From: Aerosticca soli
GTDB lineage: Bacteria; Pseudomonadota; Gammaproteobacteria; Xanthomonadales; Rhodanobacteraceae
Length of the DNA stretch: 64,000 bases
Reading direction: 5' to 3'
Assembly (NCBI RefSeq): GCF_003967035.1
Contig: NZ_AP018560.1
Span: 1,387,001 to 1,451,000 of the forward strand
A program made the position numbers and the translations under genes. How positions within the stretch are numbered: position 1 is the first letter of the stretch; each line of letters begins with the position of its first letter. The notes beneath the pieces are model-generated. The model was given only the letters and a program-made list of their open reading frames with translations. It ran no database searches and was not told where the DNA came from. Below, piece after piece: positions 8,786-18,206 of the stretch.

Positions 8786-10159
8786 ATGGCGCTTACCCCG
8801 GCCCGCACCATGCCCGGCGTGCTCGAGCTTCTGCCGCTGGACCAGATCGCCTTTCAGCGCATGCTCGACACCATCCGTCGCAACTACGAGCGCTTCGGTT
8901 TCCTGCCGATCGAGACGCCGGCGATCGAATACGCGGATGTGTTGCTGACCAAGACCGGCGGCGAGACCGAGCGCCAGGTCTACTTCGTGCAGTCCACCGG
9001 CGCGCTGGAGCAGGGCGAGAAGCCCGAGCTCGCCCTGCGCTTCGACCTCACCGTGCCGCTGGCGCGTTACGTCGCCCAGCACGAACACGAGCTCACCTTT
9101 CCGTTCCGGCGTTACCAGATGCAGCGCGTGTACCGCGGCGAGCGCGCCCAGCGCGGGCGCTTCCGCGAGTTCTACCAGTGCGACATCGACGTCATCGGCA
9201 AGGACACGCTGTCGATCCGCTACGACGCCGAGATGCCGGCGGTGATCCACAGCGTGTTCCGCGAGCTCGACATCGGGCCGTTCACCATCCAGCTCAACAA
9301 CCGCAAGCTGATGCGCGGCTACTTCGAAAGCCTGGGCATCGCCGACGGCGAACGGCAGATGCTGGTGCTGCGCGAGGTCGACAAGCTCGACAAGCGCGGT
9401 GCCGACTACGTGCGCGCGACGCTCACCGGCGAGCCGTTCGGCCTGTCCGCCGCGGTGACGGAAAAGATCCTCGCTTTCGTGCAGACGCGCTCGACCTCGC
9501 TCGCCGACGCCTTCGAAAAACTCGATGCGCTGGGTGCTGGCCCGGCGGCGATGGAGCAGGGGCGCGCCGAACTCAAGGAAGTGCTCGCCCTGGTACGCGA
9601 TTTCGGCGTGCCCGAATCGCATTTCGCGCTCAATCTGTCGATCGCGCGTGGCCTGGACTACTACACCGGCACGGTCTACGAGACCACGCTCAACGAACAT
9701 CCGCAGATCGGCTCGATCTGTTCCGGCGGGCGCTATGACAACCTCGCCAGCCAGTACACCGCTTCGAAGCTTCCGGGCGTGGGTATCTCCATCGGCCTGA
9801 CCCGCCTGTACTGGCAGCTGCGCGAGGCCGGGCTCGTGGACCGCGCACGCAGCACTGTGGACGTGCTGGTGACGCAGATGGACGAGTCCCAGTTGCCGCG
9901 TTATCTCGCCCTCGCCGGCGAGCTGCGCGCCGGCGGCATCGCCACCGAGGTGGTGCTCGAAGGCGGCAAGCTCGGCAAGCAGTTCAAGTACGCCGACCGT
10001 GCCGGCATCCGTTTCGTGGTCGTGCTCGGCGAGGACGAGATCGCCCGCGGCGTGGTGACGGTCAAGGACCTGCGCCGCGGCGACCAGTTCGAGGTGCCGC
10101 GCGCGGAGCTGGTCAAGACGCTACGGGTGGAGCTGGAGCAGGCGGCGGCGATGGGCTGA
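8786..10159 (+). CDS. hisS: Histidyl-tRNA synthetase
   Basis: This class II synthetase charges tRNA-His. The 457-residue protein shows motif 2 ([21 protein letters not shown]), the histidine-specific [14 protein letters not shown] segment and motif 3 ([11 protein letters not shown]), with a C-terminal anticodon-binding domain ([11 protein letters not shown] onward). The start at [16 protein letters not shown] follows a CGAGGA ribosome binding site; the upstream in-frame extension has no family similarity. It stands alone, with the tRNA-Pro gene divergent on its left. Confidence 0.96.
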   Translation: MALTPARTMPGVLELLPLDQIAFQRMLDTIRRNYERFGFLPIETPAIEYADVLLTKTGGETERQVYFVQSTGALEQGEKPELALRFDLTVPLARYVAQHEHELTFPFRRYQMQRVYRGERAQRGRFREFYQCDIDVIGKDTLSIRYDAEMPAVIHSVFRELDIGPFTIQLNNRKLMRGYFESLGIADGERQMLVLREVDKLDKRGADYVRATLTGEPFGLSAAVTEKILAFVQTRSTSLADAFEKLDALGAGPAAMEQGRAELKEVLALVRDFGVPESHFALNLSIARGLDYYTGTVYETTLNEHPQIGSICSGGRYDNLASQYTASKLPGVGISIGLTRLYWQLREAGLVDRARSTVDVLVTQMDESQLPRYLALAGELRAGGIATEVVLEGGKLGKQFKYADRAGIRFVVVLGEDEIARGVVTVKDLRRGDQFEVPRAELVKTLRVELEQAAAMG

Positions 10160-10210
10160 GCCCGCCTTGGGGTCTCCTCCCACGCCATCGAAACCACGCA
10201 GGAGTCTTTC

Positions 10211-12106
10211 GTGAGCCAGACCATCCTTCTGGACGGCCAAACGCTGACCCGTGCCGGCTTGCTGGCGGTGGCGCGTGGCGCGCCGGTGGCGCTCGACCCG
10301 GCGCAGCTCGGCAAGGTCCGGCACGCGGCCGATTTCCTCGCCGCACAGGTGCGCCGCGGCGAACCGATCTATGGCGTCACCACCGGTTTCGGCAGCAATG
10401 CCGACAAGCTGCTGGGCGCGCATCGCCTACGCGACGAGCTTCCCGGCGCGGTGCCGCAGGCGGAGGCGAGCCTGCCCGAGGAACTGCAGCGCAACCTGAT
10501 CCTGAGCCATGCCGTGTGTGTCGGCCGCCCGCTCGCGCCCGAGGTCGTGCGGGCCATGCTCGCCATCCGCATCAATACACTGATGCGCGGCCATTCCGGC
10601 ATCCGCGTGGAGACGCTCGAAGCGCTGGTCGCGATGCTCAATGCCGGCGTGGTGCCGGTGGTGCCGGAGAAGGGCTCGGTCGGCGCGAGCGGCGATCTGG
10701 CGCCGCTGTCGCATCTGGCCATCGTGCTGCTGGGCGGCGGCGAGGCGTGCTATCGCGGCGAGCGCCTGCCCGGCGCCGAGGCGCTGGCCCGCGCGGGGCT
10801 TTCGCCGGTGCGGCTGTCGTTCAAGGAAGGCCTGGCGCTCAACAACGGCACCGCGCAGATGCTGGCCACCGCTGTGCTGGCGCTGGATACGCTGCAATAC
10901 CTGCTGGATCTGGCCGACCTGGCCGCGGCGATGACGCTCGATGCCTTCGCCGGCCGCAGCGGCGCCTTGAGCGCCGAGGTGCATGCGCTGCGCCCGCATC
11001 CGGGCCAGGTGGCGGTGGCCGGGCACGTGCGCGATCTGCTGGCCGGTTCCACGCTGCTCGACATTCCCTATCACCTGGTGCCGCGCTTTCGTCCCTGGAC
11101 TGCCGAAGCGTGGCGCGTGCCGGAGGACCAGGCGCTGGCTTTCGACATCGGCTGGGACTGGGTGCCGGTCAACCAGCGTCACGGCCGCGAGGCGTTCTAC
11201 AGCCGCTTCCTGCCGTTCAAGGGCGGCAAGAAGCACCAACCGCAGGACGCCTATTGCCTGCGCTGCATGCCGCAGGTGCACGGGGCGGTGCGCGATGCCT
11301 GGGCGCAGGCCTGCCGCGTGGTCGACATCGAATTGAACGCGGTCACCGACAATCCGCTGATCTTCCCCGACCACGTCGATGCGCGTTTCATCGAGGAGCA
11401 GGTGATCTCGGCCGGCCATTTCCACGGCATGCCGCTCGCCTTGGCGATGAGTTACCTCAAGGCGGCGATTCCGGTGCTGGCCTCGATCGCCGAGCGGCGC
11501 ATCGCCAAGCTGGTCGATCCGGCGACCAACGATGGCCTGCCGGCCTTCCTCACCGGCAACGAGGACGGCACCGATTCGGGCTTGATGATTGTGCAGTACA
11601 CCGCCGCGGCGCTGGTCAACGATCTCGCCACGCGCGCGCATCCGGCCAGCGTGTATTCGGTGCCGACCAGCGCCAATGCCGAGGACCACGTGTCGATGGG
11701 CACCAACGAGGCGCGTCACGTGCTGGAGATGACCGAGGATCTCGGCCACGTGCTGGCGCTCGAGCTCTACGTCGCGGGCCAGGCGCTCGACTACCGCCAG
11801 GAGATGCTCAATGCCGCGCGTCGGCTGGCCATGCGCGGCGATTGGCAGGCACTGGCCGGCAAAATCGCTAACGCCCCGCGCGAGGATCACCCACAGCATC
11901 CGGTGTTCGTCGCCGAGGTGCGCGCATTGACGGAGGCACTGGCCGCCGCCGGCGATTTCCATGCCGGTGCCGCGGTGCGTCGCGCACATGCGCTGCTGCG
12001 CGGGCAGGTCTCCTTCCTGCATCGCGACCGCTCGCTGGACGGCGACGTGCGCCGCGTGGTCAAACTCGTCCGCCAGCGCCGTTTCGAACCTGCCGCCACG
12101 TCTTGA
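10211..12106 (+). CDS. HAL/PAL-family aromatic amino acid ammonia-lyase, enlarged (histidine ammonia-lyase-like)
   Basis: The family eliminates ammonia from His, Phe or Tyr using an MIO cofactor self-formed from Ala-Ser-Gly. The MIO triad lies in GSVGASGDLAPLSHLA, and GVTTGFGSNADKL and NLILSHAVCVG are also present; the Ser-His pair in the latter is typical of histidine-specific members. At 631 residues it is about 120 longer than ordinary HutH. About 50 extra residues sit between RPHPGQ (261) and QDAYCLRC (345). The C-terminal region is also expanded (KIANAPREDHPQHP). It starts with GTG after AGGAG. No other hut genes are nearby, so a role in histidine breakdown is not assured. Confidence 0.8.
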   Translation: MSQTILLDGQTLTRAGLLAVARGAPVALDPAQLGKVRHAADFLAAQVRRGEPIYGVTTGFGSNADKLLGAHRLRDELPGAVPQAEASLPEELQRNLILSHAVCVGRPLAPEVVRAMLAIRINTLMRGHSGIRVETLEALVAMLNAGVVPVVPEKGSVGASGDLAPLSHLAIVLLGGGEACYRGERLPGAEALARAGLSPVRLSFKEGLALNNGTAQMLATAVLALDTLQYLLDLADLAAAMTLDAFAGRSGALSAEVHALRPHPGQVAVAGHVRDLLAGSTLLDIPYHLVPRFRPWTAEAWRVPEDQALAFDIGWDWVPVNQRHGREAFYSRFLPFKGGKKHQPQDAYCLRCMPQVHGAVRDAWAQACRVVDIELNAVTDNPLIFPDHVDARFIEEQVISAGHFHGMPLALAMSYLKAAIPVLASIAERRIAKLVDPATNDGLPAFLTGNEDGTDSGLMIVQYTAAALVNDLATRAHPASVYSVPTSANAEDHVSMGTNEARHVLEMTEDLGHVLALELYVAGQALDYRQEMLNAARRLAMRGDWQALAGKIANAPREDHPQHPVFVAEVRALTEALAAAGDFHAGAAVRRAHALLRGQVSFLHRDRSLDGDVRRVVKLVRQRRFEPAATS

Positions 12107-12122
12107 TGAGGAGTCCCAAACG

Positions 12123-12515
12123 ATGAACGCGATCCTGGTGCCGGTGTCCTACGGCGAATTGATCGACAAGATCACCATCCTCGAGATCAAGGCCGAACGC
12201 ATCGGCGATGAGGCCAAGCGGGCCAACGTCCGTGCCGAACTCGAAGCGCTCGAACGCGCCTGGGCCGGCCATCCGGCCGCTGCCGTCGACATCGCCGCCG
12301 AGCGCGCCCGGCTGCGTGTGGTCAACGAGGCGCTGTGGGACATCGAGGACCGCATCCGCCTGAAGGAGAAGGCCAAGACCTTCGACCAGGCATTCATCGA
12401 GCTGGCTCGCGCGGTCTACCTGCGCAACGACGAGCGCGCGGCGATCAAGCGCGAGATCAACCTGAAGCTGGGCTCGCCGCTGATCGAGGAAAAGTCCTAC
12501 CAGGACTATGCCTGA
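12123..12515 (+). CDS. DUF6165 family protein
   Basis: This 130-residue, highly charged and mostly helical protein begins MNAILVPVSYGELIDKITILEIK, matching the DUF6165 opening as I remember it. It has no signal peptide, membrane segment or Cys. It lies 16 bases after the ammonia-lyase gene and has its own GAGGAG ribosome binding site, so the two are probably co-transcribed. Function is unknown. Confidence 0.7.
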   Translation: MNAILVPVSYGELIDKITILEIKAERIGDEAKRANVRAELEALERAWAGHPAAAVDIAAERARLRVVNEALWDIEDRIRLKEKAKTFDQAFIELARAVYLRNDERAAIKREINLKLGSPLIEEKSYQDYA

Positions 12516-12586
12516 AGGCGAGGCGGGAACCTGCCACGCCTGTGCCGGTCCCAAACTGCAATGCTTGCGAATGACGACATCGACCG

Positions 12587-13438
12587 ATGAAAAAAACCGA
12601 CATGCGCCGCACCGGATCCTCCTCCAGCCGTAAGTTCGGCATCGGGCTGCTCGTCGTGCTCGTGCTCGGTGCAGGCGGCTGGTTCGGCTGGCAGCGGATG
12701 CATGCGCCCAGGTCCGCGCCCCCGGCGCCGGATCACGCCGTCACGGTGGATCACGCCATCACGGTGCCGGCGCCTGCCTCGGCACGCACGGTCGCCGCCG
12801 CGCCGGCCCCGGCACCGGCTTCCACCGCCGTGCTGCCGGCGCTCGAGGCGAGTGACGAAGACACGCTCGCCTCCCTGCTGACGCTGTTCGGCGAGGGCCT
12901 GCGCGGTCTGGTCGTTCCCGATGAACTCATCCGCCGCATCGTCGCCACTGTCGATGCCTTGCCGCGGACGGCCTTGCCGGTGCGCCTGCTGCCGCTGCGC
13001 ACCCCGCCCGGCGCCTTCCGCGTGAACCGCAACGCCGACGGCACGCTGACCGTCGCCGCCGACAATGCCCAGCGCTACGCCCCCTACGTGCAGCTTGCCG
13101 AGCGCGCCGACCCGCAGGCCGTCGCCGCCTGGTACACGCGGCATTACCCGCTGTTTCAGCAGGCCTATCGTGAACTCGGCTATCCGCACGGCGAGTTCCA
13201 CCAGCGTCTGTTGACCGCCATCGACGACCTGCTCGCGGCCCCCGAACCCCGGCAGCCGCCGACCCTGGTGCAACCCAAGGTCTACTACGCCTATGCCGAC
13301 CCTGCACTGGAATCGCTGTCGGCGGGGCAGAAGCTGATGATCCGCATGGGCCCGGACAACGAAGCCAGGCTGAAGGCGAAGCTGCGCGCCCTGCGTGCGG
13401 CGCTCGTCCAGGACGCGGGCACGCCGGCCGGCCACTGA
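12587..13438 (+). CDS. DUF3014 domain membrane-anchored protein
   Basis: This 283-residue protein has one N-terminal membrane segment (about residues 17-37, FGIGLLVVLVLGAGGWFGW). A Pro/Ala-rich linker leads to a periplasmic domain resembling DUF3014 (LIRRIVATVDALPR, RYAPYVQLAERADPQAVAAWYTRHYPLFQQAYRELGYP). The topology suggests an inner-membrane anchor facing the periplasm. Function is unknown. It follows the DUF6165 gene by 71 bases and converges with the YoaK-family gene. Confidence 0.75.
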   Translation: MKKTDMRRTGSSSSRKFGIGLLVVLVLGAGGWFGWQRMHAPRSAPPAPDHAVTVDHAITVPAPASARTVAAAPAPAPASTAVLPALEASDEDTLASLLTLFGEGLRGLVVPDELIRRIVATVDALPRTALPVRLLPLRTPPGAFRVNRNADGTLTVAADNAQRYAPYVQLAERADPQAVAAWYTRHYPLFQQAYRELGYPHGEFHQRLLTAIDDLLAAPEPRQPPTLVQPKVYYAYADPALESLSAGQKLMIRMGPDNEARLKAKLRALRAALVQDAGTPAGH

Positions 13439-13448
13439 GGCGGCGGCC

Positions 13449-14126
13449 TCAAGCCTCTGCCTGGCGGCGCAGGGCCTGGTGGCGATAGATCGCATAGCCC
13501 AGACCGATCAACCCGGTCAGGCCCGCCGGCACCAGCAGCACGCGCTCGGCCATCCAGGCATAACCCAGTGCGCCGGCGGTGGCGCCGAGAATGAAATGCG
13601 AGGCGATCAGCACGCACACGTGGATGCGCAGCGTATCCACGGCGAGGCCGCGCAGGCGCTGGCCCAGATAGATGCCAAGATCGGTGAAGATGCCGGAAAG
13701 GTGCGTCGTGCGCAGGGTCGCGCCGCTGTAGGTGCTGACCATCGCGTTCTGCAGTCCGCAGGCGGCGGTGGCGAGATAGATGCCCAGATCATGCCCGCCG
13801 TGGATCAGCGGAGTGGCCGCAAACAGCAGCAGCGATTCCATCATCAGCACCACGCCGTAACGGCGGCCGAGCTTGAGGGTGTGCTGCTGCACGATGAAGC
13901 CGCTCGCCACCGCGCCGAGCAGGAAGGCGAGGATGGCCATGCCCCAATGGGCGAATTCACGCGCATCGCCGCGTGCCAGGGCGATGCCGAGTTCCGTGCT
14001 GGTGCCGGTCAAATGGGTGATCGGCTGATGCCGGAAGCACAGGTAGCCGACCGCATTGATGCTGCCGGCGATGAAAGCCAGCAGCCCGCCACCGATCCAG
14101 GCCCAGCGTGGCAGTTGACGCAGCAT
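13449..14126 (-). CDS. YoaK/DUF1275 family membrane protein
   Basis: This 225-residue integral membrane protein has about six hydrophobic segments. The family motif region FIAGSINAVGYLCF....THLTGTSTELGIALARGD and the later CGLQNAMVSTYSGATLRTTHLSGIFTDLGI are the repeated-half signatures of DUF1275. Family members are six-helix inner-membrane proteins without an established transport substrate. The gene is monocistronic and convergent with the DUF3014 gene, with a 10-base gap. Confidence 0.85.
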   Translation of the reverse strand: MLRQLPRWAWIGGGLLAFIAGSINAVGYLCFRHQPITHLTGTSTELGIALARGDAREFAHWGMAILAFLLGAVASGFIVQQHTLKLGRRYGVVLMMESLLLFAATPLIHGGHDLGIYLATAACGLQNAMVSTYSGATLRTTHLSGIFTDLGIYLGQRLRGLAVDTLRIHVCVLIASHFILGATAGALGYAWMAERVLLVPAGLTGLIGLGYAIYRHQALRRQAEA

Positions 14127-14330
14127 CGTCGCTCAATGCCTCCGGAGGCGGGACTGCCGCGCAAGCACGGGCACGGGTTCCGCGGTCGTCGCGTCGAACG
14201 CTCCAGATCCGGCCCGGCCGGGCCGGAGACCGACGATGTTCCAGGCAAGGCGAAGAAGCGGCATCGAGGGCAGGTCCCGCATGACTGTCCGCAGCGTACA
14301 CGTTCGCGCGGCATGCGGGACCATTAGGCT

Positions 14331-14948
14331 ATGGCCGACACGATGGGAAATCACCGCATGAAGGGTACGCAGCGCGAAATCTGGTTGATCCGGCATGGCG
14401 AGACGGCCTGGAGCCGGTTGGGCAAACACACGGGCCGCACCGACGTGCCGCTCACCGAGCATGGCCGCGAGCAGGCGCGGGCCTTGCAACCGCTCCTTGC
14501 CGGGCAGCATTTCGACCTGGTGCTCAGCAGTCCATTGCAGCGCGCGGTGGAGACTTGCCGTCTGGCCGGACTCGGTGAGCGCATGCAGCCCGAGCCGCTG
14601 CTGCTGGAATGGGACTACGGCCTCTACGAGGGCCGCACGAGCGCAGAGATGCGCGCCGAGATGCCGGGCTGGACGATCTGGGACGCGCCGATGCCGCAGG
14701 GCGAGACCCTGGAGGCGCTGCAGCAGCGCGTGGAGCGGCTGATCGAGCGCCTCGAGAAGGAAACCGGCCGTATCGCGCTCTTCGCGCACGGCCATGTCCT
14801 GCGCGTACTGGCCGGCGTATGGATGGCCGGCCAGGCCCGGCTCGGCGCGCATCTGCTGCTCGATACCGCCGCGGTCGGCGTGCTGGGCTACGAGCACGAG
14901 CAGCGTGCCATCGCGCGCTGGAACCTGCGCCCGGAGCCCGGTCTCTAG
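14331..14948 (+). CDS. Histidine phosphatase family protein (phosphoglycerate mutase-like)
   Basis: This 205-residue protein has the catalytic RHG motif in IWLIRHGETAW, the second-half Glu in LLLEWDYGLYEGRT, and the second catalytic His in ALFAHGHVLRVLAG. These are the residues of acid phosphatases and cofactor-dependent mutases; the short length favours a phosphatase. The substrate is unknown. The start may instead be the internal ATG at 14358 (MKGTQREIW). Its TAG stop overlaps the folC stop on the other strand in a CTAG palindrome. Confidence 0.85.
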   Translation: MADTMGNHRMKGTQREIWLIRHGETAWSRLGKHTGRTDVPLTEHGREQARALQPLLAGQHFDLVLSSPLQRAVETCRLAGLGERMQPEPLLLEWDYGLYEGRTSAEMRAEMPGWTIWDAPMPQGETLEALQQRVERLIERLEKETGRIALFAHGHVLRVLAGVWMAGQARLGAHLLLDTAAVGVLGYEHEQRAIARWNLRPEPGL

Positions 14949-16237
14949 CGCGCCGCGCCGGAGCACGCCTCGAGCACCGCCGCGGCGACGAAGAAAGACC
15001 CGAAGGCGAGCACGCGTCCGCCGCTGCCCGCGGCGGCGATGGCCGCGCCCAGCGCCTGCGCCACGTTCGCGTGTACGGAGCCGGACGCCGCCGGCAAGGC
15101 GCTCGCCAGCGCCTCACGCAGGTCGCTGGCGGTCCGCCCGCGCGGAGTGTCAGCGTCCAGTCCGGCCAGATGCCAATGCGCCACGCGCGCGCCGAGTGCG
15201 GCGAACACGCCGGCGACGTCCTTGTCGTCCAGCGCGCCGTAGACGGCTTGGACGGGCGGTCCCGGTTCGGCGTCGAGCCAGTCTGCGAGCGCGCGGGCGG
15301 CCTGCGGGTTGTGGCCGACGTCGACGATCACCGGCGGCCGTCCGGGCAGGATCTGCAGACGCGCCGGCAGCGTGGCCTGCGCCAGCCCGGCCGCCGCCCG
15401 TGCGAGCAGGCCCGGCCAGGGTTGTCCGGGAAGGCGTTCCAATGCATGCAGCGCCGCCAGCGCGGCGGCCGCATTGGCGTATTGCACCGGCGCGGCGAGC
15501 GCCAGCGCGGGCAGCTCGAGCGCGGTGCCATCCCGATGCGTCCAACGCCAGCCCGCGGCACGACGGACGATCTCGAACGCCACGCCGGCGCGCTCGCTGC
15601 ATGCTCCGCAAGCCTCCAGTGCCTGCAGCAAGCCTGCCGGCGGTTGTGCTTCGCCGATCACCACCGGGCGTCCGGGCCGGGCGATGCCGGCCTTTTCGCG
15701 GCCGATGGCGTCGCGATCCTCGCCGAGCCAGGACTGGTGGTCGAGATCCACGGTGGTGATCACCGCAACGTCGGCGTCGATGAGATTCACCGCATCCAGC
15801 CTGCCGCCCAGACCGACCTCCAGCACGGCGACGTCCAGACCGGCGCGGGCGAAAAGATCGAGCGCGGCCAGGGTGCCGAATTCGAAATAGGTCAGCGGCG
15901 TCGCCTCCCGTGCAGCCTCGACGCGGGCAAAGGCCTCGATCAGCGCGGCATCGTCCACCGCCATGCCCCCGAGACTGACCCGCTCGTTGTAGCGGTGCAG
16001 GTGCGGCGAGGTATAGCTGCCCACGCGCAAACCCGCGTGACGCAGCATGGCGGTCAGCATGGCGACGGTCGAACCCTTGCCGTTGGTGCCGCCGACGGTG
16101 ATCACGTACCGCGCCGGTGCCGGCGCGCCAAGCCGGCGCCACACCTCGACGGCGCGCTCCAAACCCAAGGCGATGCCCTGCGGGTGCAGGCGCAGCTGAT
16201 GGGCCAGCCAGTCGTCGAGGGTACGCGGGGTGCTCAA
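14945..16237 (-). CDS. folC: Dihydrofolate synthase / folylpolyglutamate synthase
   Basis: It ligates glutamate to dihydropteroate and extends the polyglutamate tail of folates. The 430-residue protein has the P-loop VGGTNGKGSTVAM, SPHLHRYNERVSLGG and LEVGLGGRLDAVN, all FolC/Mur-ligase features. It ends with the C-terminal domain (VDVGHNPQAA). The start is a TTG (MSTPRTLDDWLAHQ) whose TTGA overlaps the stop of the upstream hydrolase gene. The longer frame to 16297 is only a shadow of that gene. No accD neighbour is present; instead it ends a four-gene overlapping run. Confidence 0.93.
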   Translation of the reverse strand: MSTPRTLDDWLAHQLRLHPQGIALGLERAVEVWRRLGAPAPARYVITVGGTNGKGSTVAMLTAMLRHAGLRVGSYTSPHLHRYNERVSLGGMAVDDAALIEAFARVEAAREATPLTYFEFGTLAALDLFARAGLDVAVLEVGLGGRLDAVNLIDADVAVITTVDLDHQSWLGEDRDAIGREKAGIARPGRPVVIGEAQPPAGLLQALEACGACSERAGVAFEIVRRAAGWRWTHRDGTALELPALALAAPVQYANAAAALAALHALERLPGQPWPGLLARAAAGLAQATLPARLQILPGRPPVIVDVGHNPQAARALADWLDAEPGPPVQAVYGALDDKDVAGVFAALGARVAHWHLAGLDADTPRGRTASDLREALASALPAASGSVHANVAQALGAAIAAAGSGGRVLAFGSFFVAAAVLEACSGAAR

Positions 16238-17130
16238 GGTTGCTGCCAGGCCGCCAGCCGGGCACGTTGGACGCCGGGCGCGAGCTGGCCGTCCCAATCG
16301 GCGGCGACGCCGACCTGACCCTCGGCACGCGCGGCGCGCACGGCAGCGGGATCCACGGTGACCATCAGCCAGGCGTGCCCGGTCTCGCCACAGGCGGCCA
16401 GGACGCCCTCTTCAGGCAGGCCGCGATCGGGCTGCACATAGACCGCGGCATGGCCGGTATTGACGTCCAGTACCGGGCTCCAGTCACTCGTGCCGGCGGT
16501 CACCGCGCACAGCACCGGCAACTGGTTTTCCAGCGCGCGGGCCTGGCAGCCGATGCGCACGCGGGTGGCGCCGGCCGGGGTATCGGTGCAGCTGGGCACC
16601 AGGATCAGTTCGGCGCCAGCCTCATACTGCGCACGGGCGAAGAGCGGAAACTCGATGTCGTAGCAGATCGCGATGCCGAGCCGGCCGAGTTCGGTATCGA
16701 ACACGTGCAGCGCATCGCCCGGAACGATGCAGCCGGCCGTTTTCTCGTAGGCGGTGAGGCGCAGCTTGTCCTGCCAGGCGTGGCGGCCCGTCGGGCCGAA
16801 CAGCATCGCCCGGTTGCGAAAATCCGCACCGACGCGGCGCAGGAAAGTGCCGGCGAGGAGATACAGCGCATGACGCCGGGCCAGGCTGGCGAAGAGATCG
16901 ACCCAGGCGGCATGGCAGCCGTCCACGGCTTCGAGGGAGCGGTGAAGATCGCCGTACACTTTGGCGCCGAAGCCGTGCGCGAGCTCGAGCGCAAGGTATT
17001 CGGGCAGCAGCACCAGTTGCGCCCCGCGCGCGGCCACCGCCGCCACCTCGCGTTCGATGCGGGCGGCGAAGTCATCGAAGTGCGCGGGAGCGCCGATCTG
17101 CCATTGGGCGATGGCCACGGTCACGGGCAT
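16234..17130 (-). CDS. Carbon-nitrogen hydrolase (nitrilase superfamily amidase)
   Basis: This 298-residue cytoplasmic protein carries the Glu-Lys-Cys catalytic triad of the superfamily: Glu in VLLPEYLALE, Lys in WQDKLRLTAYE and Cys in IAICYDIEFPLF. The substrate (an amide or nitrile) cannot be told from sequence. Its first 10 bases overlap the end of the GNAT gene and its stop overlaps the folC start, so it is translationally coupled on both sides. GNAT and nitrilase domains fused or adjacent are a recurring combination. Confidence 0.88.
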   Translation of the reverse strand: MPVTVAIAQWQIGAPAHFDDFAARIEREVAAVAARGAQLVLLPEYLALELAHGFGAKVYGDLHRSLEAVDGCHAAWVDLFASLARRHALYLLAGTFLRRVGADFRNRAMLFGPTGRHAWQDKLRLTAYEKTAGCIVPGDALHVFDTELGRLGIAICYDIEFPLFARAQYEAGAELILVPSCTDTPAGATRVRIGCQARALENQLPVLCAVTAGTSDWSPVLDVNTGHAAVYVQPDRGLPEEGVLAACGETGHAWLMVTVDPAAVRAARAEGQVGVAADWDGQLAPGVQRARLAAWQQP

Positions 17131-17744
17131 GGGGCGGTCATCCTCGGGGCGTCCAGGGGACGCAACCAGAACCTGAGCCGGTGCGGCACCGGCGCCGTCG
17201 CGCCGACCTCGCGCCAGGCAAGCTCGCAGAAGAGATCGTCCTGCGGGACATAGCCGCGCTTGCGCCAGAAGGCGTCGTTCGGCCGGTAGTCGGCCGGCCG
17301 GCGCGGATCGTCCGCGGCACGCTCGACCGCGCAGAAGGCGGTCAGTGCAAAGCCGCCCAGGGCACGCGCGTGGGCCTCGCGCTCGTCGAAGAAGCGATGA
17401 CCGATGCCGCGGCCGCGATAGGCCGGCAACAGCACCGACTCGCCGAAATAGAACACCGTTTCGATCGCATCGCCGCGGGCGCGGAAAGGCGCCTGGAACG
17501 CCGCCTGGTCATCGCCGAGCGGTATGCCGGTGGAGGCGCCGACCACCCGTTCGCCGTCCAGCGCCAGCACGAACACGCTGCGCGGGGAGCGCGCATAGGC
17601 TTCGAGATAGTCGCGTTCGTAGGCGGCATCGCCCTCGTAGAGATAGGGCCAGTCGCGAAACACCGCCAGGCGCAGTCGCGCCAGATCGTCCAGGTGCGGC
17701 GCCACCGCAGGGCCGGTGCAGGTGATGACGCGCAGTGCGTTCAT
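17121..17744 (-). CDS. GNAT family N-acetyltransferase
   Basis: The 207-residue protein has the acetyl-CoA binding motif A region FYFGESVLLPAYRGRGIGHRFFDEREAHAR, in which RGRGIG forms the pyrophosphate loop, and a preceding VFVLALDGERVVGASTG strand. The acceptor substrate is unknown. It overlaps the NTF2-like gene by four bases (ATGA) and the carbon-nitrogen hydrolase gene by ten, so the three are probably made from one message and may act on the same metabolite. Confidence 0.85.
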   Translation of the reverse strand: MNALRVITCTGPAVAPHLDDLARLRLAVFRDWPYLYEGDAAYERDYLEAYARSPRSVFVLALDGERVVGASTGIPLGDDQAAFQAPFRARGDAIETVFYFGESVLLPAYRGRGIGHRFFDEREAHARALGGFALTAFCAVERAADDPRRPADYRPNDAFWRKRGYVPQDDLFCELAWREVGATAPVPHRLRFWLRPLDAPRMTAPCP

Positions 17745-18145
17745 CGGCCGACCTGGGCGAGCCAGTCCTCGAGGTTGTAGTAATTGGTGACGCGGGCGAT
17801 GCGGCCGTCGCGCAGGGCGAAAAACGCGCCGCCCGGCAGCACATAGCGCTGGCCGTGTGCCGGCGGCAGGCCCTCGTCGTCGGCCAGGTACTCGCCGTGG
17901 ACCACGTATTCGGCGGCGGCGCGGTCGCCCTCGGCGTTGCTCATCACCACGATGTCGCGCAGGGTTTCGCGATAACAGCGGCGCATGCGGGCAAGAAAGG
18001 CGCGAAACGCCTCGCGGCCGGTTTCGCGGCCACCCTGGTTGATGTCGTGCACGACGTCCGCGGTGAGGCAGGCCAGCATGGCCTCCCAGTCACCGGCATT
18101 GAAGGCATCGTAGTAACGCTGGATGAGTCGCTGGGCTTCGGACAT
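17741..18145 (-). CDS. NTF2-like / SnoaL-like protein (ketosteroid-isomerase-related)
   Basis: This 134-residue single-domain protein has the cone-shaped NTF2 fold signature: an N-terminal helix LIQRYYDAFNAGDWEAMLACLTADVVHDIN, GREAFRAFLARM, and a C-terminal sheet ending FFALRDGRIARVTNYYNLEDWL. Related proteins are isomerases, dehydratases or small-ligand binders; its own activity is unknown. It heads the run NTF2-like, GNAT, hydrolase, folC. Confidence 0.82.
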   Translation of the reverse strand: MSEAQRLIQRYYDAFNAGDWEAMLACLTADVVHDINQGGRETGREAFRAFLARMRRCYRETLRDIVVMSNAEGDRAAAEYVVHGEYLADDEGLPPAHGQRYVLPGGAFFALRDGRIARVTNYYNLEDWLAQVGR

Positions 18146-18206
18146 GACGGCGGATGCAGCGTGAAACGCGACATTTTAAGCGATCGCGCAAGCTACGCGA
18201 CGCGCA

